Source: Pseudomonadota bacterium
GTDB lineage: Bacteria > Pseudomonadota > Gammaproteobacteria > Competibacterales > Competibacteraceae
Length of the DNA: 55,664 bases
Direction: 5' to 3'
NCBI GenBank assembly: GCA_018240295.1
Contig: JAFEGB010000293.1
Coordinates: 1-55,664, forward strand
Part shown: one piece after another, positions 31,563 to 42,487 of the stretch
Numbering within the stretch: position 1 is the first letter of the stretch
Layout: every line of letters begins with the position of its first letter
The notes under the pieces: generated by a model
What the model was told of the DNA's origin: nothing
The model's input: only the letters and a program-made list of their open reading frames with translations
Databases searched by the model: none
Program-made: the position numbers and the translations under genes

Positions 31563-32084
31563 TCAGGGGCGCCGGTGCAGCAGGCGGTGAATCTCCTGGG
31601 CCATGCGCAGGTAATCGATCGGTCCGGTGCCCCGGGCGCCGGTCATCGTTGCGTACCACTGATCCAGCATGCCGACGAAGGCCAGCACTTCGGCGATGCG
31701 GGTCTGCACGTGGGGTTCACGCCCGGCTTCGGCTGCGCTCGCGAAGCGGCGCAGCGCCTGCAACGTCGGATCGATCTCGCGCTGCTTGCGACCTTCGACG
31801 ATCAGCCGGAACACCTCGGCGATATCGGTGACGGCGACGAAATGCTCGCGCCGGTCCCCCATGACGTGGCGCACCTGCACGAGCTGCCAGGACTGCAGTT
31901 CCTTCAGGCTGTTGCTGACGTTCGAGCGCGCCAGCCCGAGGCTCTCGACGATGGCATCGGCCGGCAGCGGCGCCTCGGCAAGGAACAACAGCGCATGGAT
32001 CTGCGCGACGCTGCGGTTGACGCCCCAGCGCGTGCCCATCTCGCCCCAGTGCAGGATGAAGTCGCGCGTGACATCGGAGAGCAT
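31563..32084 (-). CDS. GbsR/MarR-family transcriptional regulator
   Basis: This 173-residue winged-helix regulator has LHWGEMGTRWGVNRSVAQIHALLFLAEAPLPADAIVESLGLARSNVSNSLKELQ at about residues 9-60, the GbsR pattern in which WGVNR-x-VAQIHALL precedes the helix-turn-helix. The recognition helix is SNVSNSLKELQ. VRHVMGDRREHFVAV is the wing. I chose ATG 32084, because the in-frame ATG at 32105 sits inside the operator candidate and has no ribosome site. It ends in its own terminator and is followed by an operator and the SDR-DoxX operon. The ligand is unknown. Confidence 0.88.
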   Translation of the reverse strand: MLSDVTRDFILHWGEMGTRWGVNRSVAQIHALLFLAEAPLPADAIVESLGLARSNVSNSLKELQSWQLVQVRHVMGDRREHFVAVTDIAEVFRLIVEGRKQREIDPTLQALRRFASAAEAGREPHVQTRIAEVLAFVGMLDQWYATMTGARGTGPIDYLRMAQEIHRLLHRRP

Positions 32085-32099
32085 GGCGGGATTCCGTTG

Positions 32100-32117
32100 T
32101 TTCATTAATGACAGAAA
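32100..32117. promoter_or_regulatory. Operator candidate at the GbsR-like gene leader
   Basis: TTTCATTAATGACAGAAA (read on the upper strand) matches the site at 31500-31517 in outer TTTC/GAAA halves, and shares TAATTTCTG when read on the lower strand. It lies 16 bp before the chosen regulator start, so autoregulation is likely. The neighbouring TTACGG occurs at both sites. Confidence 0.55.
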
Positions 32118-32312
32118 TTACCGTAACGATTGCTTCCCGGCAAGCCCTGCGGATCGGCGCACCCGGCGGCCGCAGGCCGGTTGCCGACGATGGCAGGGGC
32201 AGGGGTTTCGTACTGCGCAGCCGCTGCCTGCGCTGGTTTGACAGGGTGCAGGGCGGTCCGTAACGTTCCCGGTCCTTCGCCCGCCGCAGGGCTAGTCCTC
32301 GAGGCCTGCACG

Positions 32313-33509
32313 ATGTCTGCGCCCAGTCAGGAATTTCCGCGCATCAGCCGCCTGCCGCCGTATGTCTTCAACATCGTCAACGAGTTGAAGGCGAAGGCGC
32401 GCGCGCGCGGCGAGGACATCATCGATTTCGGCATGGGCAATCCGGACCGGCCGACACCGCAGCACATCGTCGACAAGCTGGTCGAGGCCGCGCAGCGCGA
32501 CGACACGCACCGCTATTCGGTCTCGAAGGGCATCCCGCGCCTGCGCCGGGCGATCTGCAACTGGTACAAGCGCCGTTTCGATGTCGAACTCGATGCCGAG
32601 AGCGAGGCCATCGTCACGATCGGCTCCAAGGAGGGCCTGTCGCATCTGGCGCTGGCGACGATGGGGCCGGGCGATACGGTGCTGGTGCCGAATCCGGCCT
32701 ATCCGATCCACCCGTACGGTTTCGTGATCGCCGGTGCCGACATCCGCCACGTGCCGATGGTGCCGGGCGTGGACTTCTTCGAGGAGCTGCAGAAGGCGAT
32801 CCGCGAGTCCTGGCCGAAGCCGAAGATGCTGGTGCTGAACTTCCCCGGCAATCCGACCGCGCACTGCGTCGAACTCGGCTTCTTCGAGCGCGTCATCGCC
32901 ATTGCCCGCGAGCACGGCATCTGGGTCGTGCATGACCTTGCCTATGCCGACATCGTCTTCGACGGCTACGTGGCGCCGTCGATCCTGCAGGTGCCGGGTG
33001 CGAAGGAGGTCGCGGTCGAGTTCTTCACGCTGTCGAAGTCCTACAACATGCCGGGCTGGCGCGTCGGCTTCATGTGCGGCAATCCGGTGCTCGTGCATGC
33101 GCTGGCGCGCATGAAGTCCTACATGGACTACGGCACGTTCACGCCGATCCAGGTCGCCGCGATCAGCGCGCTCGAAGGGCCGCAGGACTGCGTGGCTGAA
33201 ATCTGCAGCACCTACCGTTCGCGCCGCGACGTGCTCTGCGACGGTCTCAACGCCATCGGCTGGCCGGTCGAGAAGCCGAAGGCGACGATGTTCGTCTGGG
33301 CGAAGATTCCCGAGGCCTACCGCGCGGCGGGTTCGCTGGAGTTTGCGAAGAAGCTGATCGCCGAGGCCCGCGTCGCTGTGGCTCCGGGCATCGGCTTCGG
33401 CGACTACGGTGATGATCACGTGCGCTTCGGCCTGATCGAGAACGAACATCGCACGCGGCAGGCCATCCGCGGCATCCGCGACATGTTCCGCAAGGACAGC
33501 CGCGCCTGA
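32313..33509 (+). CDS. alaC: Glutamate-pyruvate (alanine) aminotransferase, AlaC type
   Basis: This 398-residue PLP enzyme transfers amino groups between glutamate and pyruvate. It has [18 protein letters not shown] at the start, [28 protein letters not shown], and [12 protein letters not shown]. The PLP lysine is Lys242 in [17 protein letters not shown], and MFVWAKIPE with [10 protein letters not shown] follows. I chose ATG 32313; the longer open frame from 32130 lacks family similarity. A 48-bp gap separates it from hom, as in other genomes where alaC precedes hom and thrC. Confidence 0.95.
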   Translation: MSAPSQEFPRISRLPPYVFNIVNELKAKARARGEDIIDFGMGNPDRPTPQHIVDKLVEAAQRDDTHRYSVSKGIPRLRRAICNWYKRRFDVELDAESEAIVTIGSKEGLSHLALATMGPGDTVLVPNPAYPIHPYGFVIAGADIRHVPMVPGVDFFEELQKAIRESWPKPKMLVLNFPGNPTAHCVELGFFERVIAIAREHGIWVVHDLAYADIVFDGYVAPSILQVPGAKEVAVEFFTLSKSYNMPGWRVGFMCGNPVLVHALARMKSYMDYGTFTPIQVAAISALEGPQDCVAEICSTYRSRRDVLCDGLNAIGWPVEKPKATMFVWAKIPEAYRAAGSLEFAKKLIAEARVAVAPGIGFGDYGDDHVRFGLIENEHRTRQAIRGIRDMFRKDSRA

Positions 33510-33557
33510 CAGCGGCGCGTGCATCCGTTCAAGTCCGTTTCTTATGAGGTTTACACG

Positions 33558-34871
33558 GTGAATCCCGTCAAAGTCGGTCTGCTGGGTCTGGGTACGGTCG
33601 GGGGCGGCACGGTCAACGTGCTCAAGCGCAATGCGGAGGAAATCAGCCGGCGCGCCGGCCGCGGCATCGTCATCACGCATGCCGCCGCGAAGAACCTCGA
33701 TTCGACCCGCGCCGACACGACCGGCATCCGCCTGGGCAGCGATGCCTACGAGGTCGTCAACGATCCCGAGGTCGCCATCGTCGTCGAGCTGATCGGCGGC
33801 TACGAGCCGGCGCGCACGCTGGTGCTGCAGGCGATCCGCAACGGCAAGCACGTCGTCACCGCCAACAAGGCGCTGATCGCCCGCCACGGCAACGAGATCT
33901 TCGCCGCGGCGCGCGAGCACGGCGTGACGGTGGCCTTCGAGGCGGCCGTCGCCGGCGGCATCCCGGTGATCAAGGCGATCCGCGAAGGGCTCGCTGCCAA
34001 CCGCATCGAATGGCTGGCCGGCATCATCAACGGCACCGGCAACTTCATCCTGACCGAGATGCGCGACAAGGGGCGCGATTTCGCCGACGTGCTCGCCGAG
34101 GCCCAGGCGCTCGGCTACGCCGAGGCCGATCCGACCTTCGATGTCGAGGGCATCGACGCCGCGCACAAGCTGACCATCCTCGCGTCGATCGCCTTCGGCG
34201 TGCCGCTGCAGTTCGAGAAGGTCTATACCGAGGGCATCACGCGCATCACGCGCGAGGATGTCGCCTACGCCGAGCAACTCGGCTACCGCATCAAGCATCT
34301 GGGGCTGGCGCGTGCGACCGAGGAGGGCATCGAGCTGCGCGTGCACCCGACGCTGATCCCGGAGCGGCGGCTGATCGCCAACGTCGATGGCGTCATGAAC
34401 GCGGTGCTGATCAAGGGCGATGCGGTCGGTCCGACGCTGTACTACGGCGCCGGTGCCGGTGCCGAGCCGACCGCCTCGGCGGTGATCGCCGACATCGTCG
34501 ATGTCGTGCGCGCGCTGACCTCCGACCCCGGCAACCGCGTGCCGCACCTGGCTTTCCAGCCCGATGCGCTGTCCGACAAGCCGGTGCTGCCGGTCGAGGA
34601 CATCGAGACCGCGTACTACCTGCGCCTGCAGGCCGCCGACCGCCCGGGCGTGCTCGCCGAGGTCACGCGCAGCTTCGCCGATGCCGGCATCAGCATCGAG
34701 GCGATCCTGCAGAAGGAGCCGCCGGCCGGCAGCCCCGACGCGACCGTGATCATCCTGACCCAGCGCGTGCGCGAGCGGCAGATGAACGAGGCGATCGCGC
34801 GCATCGAGGCACTCGACGCGATCACCGGCACGGTCACGCGCATCCGCCTCGAACACCTCGCCTCGAACTGA
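33558..34871 (+). CDS. hom: Homoserine dehydrogenase
   Basis: This 437-residue enzyme reduces aspartate semialdehyde to homoserine for threonine and methionine synthesis. NAD(P)-binding is VGLLGLGTVGGGTVNVL. NGKHVVTANKALIARHG, EAAVAGGIPVIKAIREGLAAN and GIINGTGNFILTEM form the active site. A C-terminal ACT domain (TAYYLRLQAADRPGVLAEVTRSFADAGIS in form, starting about residue 350) suggests feedback control by threonine. The start is GTG 33558 with GAGG 9 bases upstream. No thrC follows; a 13-bp terminator stem does. Confidence 0.96.
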   Translation: MNPVKVGLLGLGTVGGGTVNVLKRNAEEISRRAGRGIVITHAAAKNLDSTRADTTGIRLGSDAYEVVNDPEVAIVVELIGGYEPARTLVLQAIRNGKHVVTANKALIARHGNEIFAAAREHGVTVAFEAAVAGGIPVIKAIREGLAANRIEWLAGIINGTGNFILTEMRDKGRDFADVLAEAQALGYAEADPTFDVEGIDAAHKLTILASIAFGVPLQFEKVYTEGITRITREDVAYAEQLGYRIKHLGLARATEEGIELRVHPTLIPERRLIANVDGVMNAVLIKGDAVGPTLYYGAGAGAEPTASAVIADIVDVVRALTSDPGNRVPHLAFQPDALSDKPVLPVEDIETAYYLRLQAADRPGVLAEVTRSFADAGISIEAILQKEPPAGSPDATVIILTQRVRERQMNEAIARIEALDAITGTVTRIRLEHLASN

Positions 34872-34890
34872 GGCACTGCACCGTCCGCCT

Positions 34891-34928
34891 GCGCAGGCCC
34901 GGCCGCGTGCCGGGCCTGCGCGTTTGTG
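34891..34928 (+). terminator. Terminator after hom
   Basis: Perfect 13-bp arms GCGCAGGCCCGGC (34891-34903) and GCCGGGCCTGCGC (34909-34921) enclose CGCGT, followed by GTTTGTGG. The stem is very stable and the U-run is short. Confidence 0.72.
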
Positions 34929-34964
34929 GCCGGCGCGCCGCTGCCGGATTCCACGGAGCCCGCG

Positions 34965-35981
34965 ATGGAGCTGCTGCTGATCGTGCCCGGCCTGCTGCCG
35001 GGCTGGGATACGCTCGCCGGCTACGCGCCGCCGCAGCCGCGCGCGCCGATGCTGCGCCGGCTGCTCGCGCGCGCCGCCGTCACGGCCGGCGACGGCTCGC
35101 CGGAGCGGGCGCTCGCGCGCGTCTATGGCTGGCACGGCGACGGCGAGCCGCCGGTCGCGGCGATCACCGCCACCGCCGACGGCCTCGATGCCGGCACCGG
35201 CTGCTGGCTGCGCGCCGATCCGGTCTGCCTGCGCCCGGACCTGCACGGCGTGCGTCTCTATGACGCGCGCGCGCTGGCGCTCGATGCTGCGCAATCCCGG
35301 GCCTTCGCCGAGGCTTTCGATCGCACCTACGCCGATGACGGCCTGCGCCTGCTGACGCCGGCGCCGACGCGCTGGTATCTGCAGCTGCCGCAGCCGCCGC
35401 AGGTGCGGCTGCAGCCGCTGGCGACGGCGATCGGCCGCGACATCCGCCCGCTGCTGCCGTCCGGGGACGAGGCGCGGCGCTGGAGTGCGCGGCTGACCGA
35501 GGTGCAGATGCTGTTCTACGAACTGCCGGCCAACCTCGAACGCGAGGCCCGGCGGCTGCCGATCGTCAGCGGGCTGTGGTTCTGGGGCAGCGGCGGTCGT
35601 CCCGAAGGCTTGCGCGCACCAAGCGCCGCCGTCCACGCCGACGAGGCTTGCGCGCGCGGGCTGGCGCGGCTCGCCGGCGGCGCGATCGAGCCGCTGCCGG
35701 CCGGTTTCGCCGACTGGCGCGAAGGCGCCGCTGCCGGCGAGTCGGCGGTCATGCTGCTCGATGCGCTGCGTCACTGTGAGGGCGAGCAGGACGCCGGCGG
35801 CTGGCAGGCGGGCGTCGAGGCGCTGGAAGCGGCCTGGTTCGCGCCGCTCGCGCAGGCGCTGGCGCGACGGGAGCTTGCCAGCCTCACGCTCGACACCGGT
35901 GCGCAGCGCTGGCGCGTGCGCGCCGGCGATCTGTGGAAGTTCTGGCGCCGGCAGCCAGCGGCGGCGTGCTTCAGCGGCTGA
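34965..35981 (+). CDS. Phosphoglycerate-mutase-like protein (COG4255-like), tentative
   Basis: This 338-residue protein starts MELLLIVPGLLPGWDTL and contains DLHGVRLYDARAL, TPAPTRWYLQLPQPP, LTEVQMLFYELPANLERE and PIVSGLWFWGSGG. These resemble a group of beta- and gammaproteobacterial proteins annotated as regulatory or cofactor-independent phosphoglycerate-mutase-like. I see no complete metal-binding Ser/Asp/His set of the true iPGM, so enzymatic activity is doubtful. GGAG lies 7 bases before the ATG. It follows the hom terminator and precedes ygiQ by 79 bp. Family assignment is from memory and moderate. Confidence 0.6.
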   Translation: MELLLIVPGLLPGWDTLAGYAPPQPRAPMLRRLLARAAVTAGDGSPERALARVYGWHGDGEPPVAAITATADGLDAGTGCWLRADPVCLRPDLHGVRLYDARALALDAAQSRAFAEAFDRTYADDGLRLLTPAPTRWYLQLPQPPQVRLQPLATAIGRDIRPLLPSGDEARRWSARLTEVQMLFYELPANLEREARRLPIVSGLWFWGSGGRPEGLRAPSAAVHADEACARGLARLAGGAIEPLPAGFADWREGAAAGESAVMLLDALRHCEGEQDAGGWQAGVEALEAAWFAPLAQALARRELASLTLDTGAQRWRVRAGDLWKFWRRQPAAACFSG

Positions 35982-36060
35982 CAGAACAGGGATTTGCGGG
36001 ACAGCCCCGGGCGGCTTTCAGTATCATTCCCGATTTCCGCACTCGGTTTAGCCGTTCGCC

Positions 36061-38310
36061 ATGACCGCACCCGCCTCGCCGCGCAAGCTGTTCTCGTACC
36101 GGAAGTTCTGGGCGCACCGCTTCGGACCGGCGCCCTTCCTGCCGATGTCGCGCGCGGAGATGACGGCGCTCGGCTGGGACAGCTGCGACATCATCATCGT
36201 CACCGGCGACGCCTACGTCGATCACCCGAGCTTCGGCATGGCGGTGATCGGGCGCGTGCTGGAAGCCCAGGGCTTCCGGGTCGGCATCATCGCGCAGCCG
36301 GACTGGACCTCGGCCGAGGCCTTCCGCGCGCTCGGGCGGCCGAACCTGTTCTTCGGCGTGGCCGCCGGCAACATGGATTCGATGGTCAACCGCTACACCT
36401 CGGACCGGCGCATCCGCTCGAACGATGCCTATACGCCGAACGACGAGGGTGGCAAGCGGCCGGATCGCGCCGTGATCGTCTACGCACAGCGCTGCCGCGA
36501 GGCCTTCGCCGAAGTGCCGGTCGTGATCGGCGGCATCGAGGCGAGCCTGCGGCGCATCGCGCACTACGATTACTGGTCCGACAAGGTGCGCCGCTCGGTG
36601 CTGCTCGACGCCAAGGCCGATCTGCTGGTCTACGGCAACGCCGAGCGCGCGATCGTCGAGATCGCGCACCGCGCCGCCGCCGGCGAATCGATCCGCACGA
36701 TGCGCGACATCCGCGGCACCGCGTTCATGCACGCCGGGCCGCTGCCGGAGGGCTGGGCCGAGCTCGATTCAAGCCAGCTCGACACGCCGGGCCGCATCGA
36801 GCCGCTGCCGAACCCCTACGAGGAAACCCCGCCGGCCGCGGCCTGCGCCACGCCCGCGGCGGATGCCAGCGGCGCGCAGGTCGTGCGCTTCGAGCGCCGG
36901 CCCAGACATCCGCGCGAGCGCACCGTCGTGCGCCTGCCGTCCTACGAACAGGTGCGCGACGATCCGGTGCTGTACGCGCATGCCTCGCGCACCTTCCACC
37001 TCGAAACCAACCCCGGCAACGCCCGCGCGCTGGTGCAGCGCCACGGCGAGCGCGAGGTCTGGATCAATCCGCCGCCGCTGCCGCTCGCCACGCCGGAGAT
37101 GGATTCGGTGTTCGGCCTGCCGTACGCGCGCGTGCCGCACCCGGCCTATGGCGGTGCGCGCATTCCGGCCTACGAGATGATCCGCTTCTCGGTCAACATC
37201 ATGCGCGGCTGCTTCGGCGGCTGTACGTTCTGCTCGATCACCGAGCACGAGGGCCGCATCATCCAGTCGCGCTCGGAAGCCTCGATCCTCGCCGAGATCG
37301 AGGACATCCGCGACAAGACGCCGGGCTTCACCGGCGTGATCTCCGACCTCGGCGGCCCGACCGCGAACATGTACCGGCTGGCCTGCCGCTCGGCGGACAT
37401 CGAGCGCAGCTGCCGCAAGCTCTCCTGCGTGTGGCCGGACATCTGCCCGAACCTGAACACCGATCATTCGGCGCTGGTCGGGCTGTACCGCCGCGCGCGC
37501 GCGCTGCCCGGCATCAAGAAGATCCTGATCGCCTCGGGCCTGCGCTACGACCTCGCGGTGCGCGATCCCGAATACGTGCAGGAACTCGTCACGCATCACG
37601 TCGGCGGCTATCTGAAGATCGCGCCCGAACACACCGAGGCCGGGCCGCTGTCGAAGATGATGAAGCCCGGCATCGGCAGCTACGACCGCTTCAAGGAGAT
37701 GTTCGAACGCTTCTCGAAGGCGGCCGGCAAGGAGCAGTACCTGATCCCGTACTTCATCGCCGCGCACCCCGGCACCCGCGACGAGGACATGATGGAACTC
37801 GCGCTCTGGCTCAAGCGCAACGGCTTCCGTGCCGATCAGGTACAGGCCTTCCTGCCGACGCCGATGGCGCTTGCGAGTGCGATGTATCACTCCGGTTACA
37901 ACCCGCTGAAGGGCGTGCGCCGCGCCGGCCAGGCCGAGCGTGTCGAATCCCCGAAGGGCCTGAAGCAGCGCCGGCTGCACAAGGCCTTCCTGCGCTATCA
38001 CGATCCGGACAACTGGCCGCTGCTGCGCGAGGCCCTGAAGCGCATGGGCCGCGCCGACCTGATCGGCAACGGCAAGGCGCATCTGGTGCCGGGCTTCCAG
38101 CCGGCCGGCACCGGTCTCGGCGGCGAGGGCGCGCGCACCGGCCGCAAGCACGGTCCGCAGCGCCTGCTGACCCAGCACACCGGCCTGCCGCCGCGCGCCG
38201 ACGGCAGCCGCCCGGCGCGCGGGCCTGCGCCGGAGCCGCAGGCCGCGGGGGGGCGGGCAAAAGAAAAGGCCGCGCAAGGCGCGGCCCGGCGGGGCGATCG
38301 ACGGCGCTGA
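36061..38310 (+). CDS. ygiQ: YgiQ family radical SAM protein
   Basis: This 749-residue protein begins [51 protein letters not shown] in pieces typical of YgiQ. After a long N-terminal domain, the radical SAM site is [10 protein letters not shown] (Cys384, Cys388, Cys391), with [14 protein letters not shown] next. [12 protein letters not shown] and [19 protein letters not shown] follow. A basic C-terminal tail rich in Gly, Arg and Lys ends the protein. The reaction of YgiQ is unknown to me. The last 52 bp of the gene also encode a terminator hairpin for a leftward gene. Confidence 0.93.
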   Translation: MTAPASPRKLFSYRKFWAHRFGPAPFLPMSRAEMTALGWDSCDIIIVTGDAYVDHPSFGMAVIGRVLEAQGFRVGIIAQPDWTSAEAFRALGRPNLFFGVAAGNMDSMVNRYTSDRRIRSNDAYTPNDEGGKRPDRAVIVYAQRCREAFAEVPVVIGGIEASLRRIAHYDYWSDKVRRSVLLDAKADLLVYGNAERAIVEIAHRAAAGESIRTMRDIRGTAFMHAGPLPEGWAELDSSQLDTPGRIEPLPNPYEETPPAAACATPAADASGAQVVRFERRPRHPRERTVVRLPSYEQVRDDPVLYAHASRTFHLETNPGNARALVQRHGEREVWINPPPLPLATPEMDSVFGLPYARVPHPAYGGARIPAYEMIRFSVNIMRGCFGGCTFCSITEHEGRIIQSRSEASILAEIEDIRDKTPGFTGVISDLGGPTANMYRLACRSADIERSCRKLSCVWPDICPNLNTDHSALVGLYRRARALPGIKKILIASGLRYDLAVRDPEYVQELVTHHVGGYLKIAPEHTEAGPLSKMMKPGIGSYDRFKEMFERFSKAAGKEQYLIPYFIAAHPGTRDEDMMELALWLKRNGFRADQVQAFLPTPMALASAMYHSGYNPLKGVRRAGQAERVESPKGLKQRRLHKAFLRYHDPDNWPLLREALKRMGRADLIGNGKAHLVPGFQPAGTGLGGEGARTGRKHGPQRLLTQHTGLPPRADGSRPARGPAPEPQAAGGRAKEKAAQGAARRGDRRR
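38259..38286 (-). terminator. Leftward intrinsic terminator inside the 3' end of ygiQ
   Basis: On the lower strand GGCCGCGC and GCGCGGCC (38268-38275 and 38279-38286) form an 8-bp stem with a 3-base loop. It is followed by TTTTCTTTT (38259-38267). It lies 32 bp beyond the stop of a small leftward gene and within the ygiQ coding sequence. Confidence 0.65.
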
Positions 38311-38318
38311 GGTTGCGC

Positions 38319-38471
38319 TCAGCCGCCGTGGGCGAGGTGCTCGCCAGCCGGTGCTTCGCTGCCGGGGCCGGGCTTGCCGTCATCGATCGGCACCATCAGC
38401 GATACGAGCGCCAGGGCTGCAGCCAGGGCGAGTACACAGAGCTGCTTGGTATCGGGGCGGAATCGGATCAT
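38319..38471 (-). CDS. Hidden 50-residue membrane-anchored protein
   Basis: This 50-residue frame runs from ATG 38471 (MIRFRPDTKQLCVLALAAALALVSLMVPIDDG in form, as separate parts) to TGA 38319. Basic residues 1-9 are followed by one hydrophobic helix at about 10-28, then a short Gly/Pro-rich outer tail ending GEHLAHGG. GGAG lies 10 bases before the start, and a good terminator with a T-run lies 32 bp after the stop. No family is recognised. Gene-like signals on both sides make it more credible than its size alone. It could be a small envelope protein or a lipid- or metal-binding tail (two His). Confidence 0.6.
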   Translation of the reverse strand: MIRFRPDTKQLCVLALAAALALVSLMVPIDDGKPGPGSEAPAGEHLAHGG

Positions 38472-38531
38472 GGTTGGAAGTCTCCGCGGACGGGCGCGTC
38501 CGCAATCTGGAAATTTTCGGCGGATACTAAG

Positions 38532-39350
38532 GTGAGTGACGTTGCCCGGCTGTTACAAATCATGTCCCTGCTGCGTGATCCCGAACGCGGCTGCCCGTGG
38601 GACGTGGCGCAGACCTTCGCGAGCATCGCGCCGTACACCCTCGAAGAGGCCTACGAGGTCGCCGATGCGATCGAGCGGGAGGACTTCGCCGGACTGAAGT
38701 CCGAACTGGGAGACCTGCTTTTGCAGGTGGTGTTCCATGCCCAGATGGCGAGCGAGCAGGGGCGCTTCGGCTTCGCCGATGTGGTCGCGACCCTGTCCGA
38801 CAAGCTCGTGCGCCGCCACCCGCACGTGTTCGGCGATACCACGTACGCGAGTCTCGAAGAGCAGGGCGAGGCCTGGGAGCGCATCAAGCGCGAGGAGCGC
38901 GCCGCCGATGGCGAAATCCCGGCCGGGGCGCTCGATGGCGTGCCGCTGGCGCTGCCGGGGCTGACCCGCGCGGTCAAGCTCACGAAAAAGGCCGCGCGCG
39001 TCGGCTTCGACTGGGACGAGCCGGGGGCCGTGCTCGACAAGATCGAGGAGGAAATCCGGGAACTGCGGGCCGAGATCCACACCGGTGCACCGCTGGCGCG
39101 GCTTCGCGATGAACTCGGCGACGTGCTGTTCGCGCTCGCGAACCTTGCGCGTCACCTCGATCTCGACCCGGAGGCGGCGCTGCGCGGCACCAACGCCAAG
39201 TTCGAACGCCGCTTCCGCCACATCGAGGCACGGCTCGCCGAAACCGCGCGCACCCCGGCCGACGCGACGCTCGCCGAGATGGACGGCTACTGGAACGAGG
39301 CCAAGGCACTCGAACGCGGTGAAGCCCCGGAGCCGTCGGCCACGCGCTGA
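38532..39350 (+). CDS. mazG: Nucleoside triphosphate pyrophosphohydrolase MazG
   Basis: This 272-residue enzyme hydrolyses non-canonical or excess NTPs to NMP and pyrophosphate. Two tandem MazG repeats are visible. The first has LLRDPERGCPWDVAQTFASIAPYTLEEAYE and ELGDLLLQVVFHAQ with the metal-binding ExxE/ExxD pattern. The second has KIEEEIRELRAE and DELGDVLFALANLARH. The start GTG 38532 aligns with the E. coli start; ATG 38562 is an alternative that would remove conserved residues. No strong ribosome site precedes it. It ends 5 bp before the convergent DUF192 gene. Confidence 0.94.
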   Translation: MSDVARLLQIMSLLRDPERGCPWDVAQTFASIAPYTLEEAYEVADAIEREDFAGLKSELGDLLLQVVFHAQMASEQGRFGFADVVATLSDKLVRRHPHVFGDTTYASLEEQGEAWERIKREERAADGEIPAGALDGVPLALPGLTRAVKLTKKAARVGFDWDEPGAVLDKIEEEIRELRAEIHTGAPLARLRDELGDVLFALANLARHLDLDPEAALRGTNAKFERRFRHIEARLAETARTPADATLAEMDGYWNEAKALERGEAPEPSATR

Positions 39351-39355
39351 AGGCT

Positions 39356-39835
39356 TCAGTCCTTCGCGGCTTCGACCTTCAGCCGGTCGCCGATCCGGAT
39401 GCGCTGACGCGCCGCCTCGCCGGCCGCGATCTCCAGCACCCAGGCTACCGGCCCGCCACTCGGGTACAGCGGGCACGGGTCGGCCGTGCATGGTGGCACG
39501 CGCGCACTGATCTTCACGAGCCGGCCCTGCGCATCGAACCACAGGATGTCGAGCGCGACGTGCGTGTTCTTCATCCAGAAGCTCACCGGCAGCGCCCGCG
39601 GCTGCACGAACAGCATGCCGCCGCCGGCCGGCAGCGCGGCGCGGTACATCAGCCCGCGCTCGCGCTCGGCCTCGGTTTCGGCGACCTCGACCCGGAAGCG
39701 TCCGGCTCCGACCGTGACCTGCGTCGTCTGCCCGGCCGTTGCCGGCGCAGCGGCGAGCCACGGCACGGCGAGCGCGAGGCAGGCGCGTATGATCGCCGCT
39801 GCGGCGCTGTTGCCGGGTCGGGGAGGGCAGGGCAT
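39356..39835 (-). CDS. DUF192 family periplasmic protein
   Basis: This 159-residue protein has a hydrophobic export segment (AIIRACLALAVPWLAAAPATAG, cleavage near residue 34). DUF192 follows: VAETEAERERGLMYRAALPAGGGMLFV, SFWMKNTHVALDILWFDAQGRLV and VLEIAAGEAARQRIRIGDRL. Family function is unknown. I chose ATG 39835, which shares the sequence CATG with the ATG of the divergent NUDIX gene; an upstream in-frame codon at 39868 is possible. No ribosome site is visible. Two cysteines (PPCTADPC) lie near residue 120. Confidence 0.85.
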   Translation of the reverse strand: MPCPPRPGNSAAAAIIRACLALAVPWLAAAPATAGQTTQVTVGAGRFRVEVAETEAERERGLMYRAALPAGGGMLFVQPRALPVSFWMKNTHVALDILWFDAQGRLVKISARVPPCTADPCPLYPSGGPVAWVLEIAAGEAARQRIRIGDRLKVEAAKD

Positions 39836-40439
39836 GGAATACCGGTACCGGATCATCGATCGGGCCATCGCCTATCAGGGCTTCTTCACGCTGTCCGAAT
39901 ACCGGCTGCAGCACGAGCGCTTCGCCGGCGGCTGGAGCGACGAGATCAGCCGGCTGTGCTTCGAGCGCGGCGATGCGGTCGCCGTGCTGCTGTGGGATCC
40001 GCGCCGCGACGCCGTCGTGCTGGTCGAGCAGTTCCGCGTCGGTGCGCTCGGCCGGCCGTATTCGCCGTGGCTGTACGAGATCGTCGCCGGCATCACCGGC
40101 CCCGGCGAGACGCGCGAGGAGGTCGCCCGGCGCGAGGCGGTCGAGGAGGCCGGCTGCACGGTCGAGGCACTGGCCTTCGTCTGCGAATACCTCTGCAGCC
40201 CCGGCGGCACCTCGGAGAGCACGGCGCTGTACGTCGGCTGCGTCGACAGCCACGGCGTCGGCGGCATCCACGGTCTTGCGCACGAGCACGAGGACATCCG
40301 CGTGTTCGTCGTGCCGCGTGCCGAGGCAATGGCGATGATCGGCGGGCGGCTCAATTCGGCCGCCGTGATCATCGCGCTGCAGTGGCTGGCGCTGAACCGC
40401 GAGCGGCTCGTCGCCGAGTGGCTGCCGGCCGGCGGCTGA
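39834..40439 (+). CDS. nudF: ADP-ribose pyrophosphatase-like NUDIX hydrolase
   Basis: This 201-residue enzyme carries the complete NUDIX box: GITGPGE, then seven residues, then REAVEEAG. Upstream are YQGFFTLSEYRLQHERFAGGWSDEISR and VVLVEQFRVGAL, and after the box CEYLCSPGGTSE, the NudF arrangement. It should hydrolyse ADP-ribose or ADP-sugars. GGGAGG lies 7 bases before ATG 39834. It is divergent from the DUF192 gene with overlapping start codons, and ends 30 bp before the convergent typA. Confidence 0.92.
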   Translation: MEYRYRIIDRAIAYQGFFTLSEYRLQHERFAGGWSDEISRLCFERGDAVAVLLWDPRRDAVVLVEQFRVGALGRPYSPWLYEIVAGITGPGETREEVARREAVEEAGCTVEALAFVCEYLCSPGGTSESTALYVGCVDSHGVGGIHGLAHEHEDIRVFVVPRAEAMAMIGGRLNSAAVIIALQWLALNRERLVAEWLPAGG

Positions 40440-40469
40440 GCGCCGGCGGGCCGTGTCAGGCGCCGGGTC

Positions 40470-42290
<1,821 letters not shown>

Positions 42291-42323
42291 GACGGGAACC
42301 GGGTGGAGGCAGACGAAAGTGCC

Positions 42324-42329
42324 AGTATA
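42324..42329 (-). promoter_or_regulatory. Candidate -10 element of typA
   Basis: TATACT on the lower strand lies 34 bp before the typA GTG. A matching -35 is weak, so this rests on the -10 alone. Confidence 0.35.
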
Positions 42330-42426
42330 ACCGAGCCATGGCCGCTGCTGCGCTGCATCATGCGAGGCGGATGCGCGACAGCCGGCGGAGGCACCGGAAA
42401 AACGGCGAGGGCCTGCGCGTGGAAAC

Positions 42427-42458
42427 AAAAAAGCAAACCCCGCCATCGAGGCGGGGTT
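42427..42458 (-). terminator. Terminator after the cold-shock genes
   Basis: On the lower strand AACCCCGCC and GGCGGGGTT (42436-42444 and 42450-42458) form a 9-bp stem with a 5-base loop. TGCTTTTTT follows (T-run 42427-42432). It lies 30 bp beyond the csp stop. Confidence 0.85.
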
Positions 42459-42487
42459 CGCAGGATTCGTGTTGTGCTGCGGGAAGC

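Noticed and set aside
32130-32312. Upstream extension of the alaC frame
   Set aside because: The extra about 60 residues lack family similarity; ATG 32313 matches the AlaC amino end.
32292-35774. 1160-residue open frame on the lower strand under alaC and hom
   Set aside because: Low-complexity Arg/Asp/His composition and full overlap with two well-recognised genes show that it is a codon-bias shadow.
35994-39350. 1118-residue rightward frame through ygiQ to mazG
   Set aside because: Only the portion from GTG 38532 is real (mazG). The first two-thirds is a shifted shadow of ygiQ.
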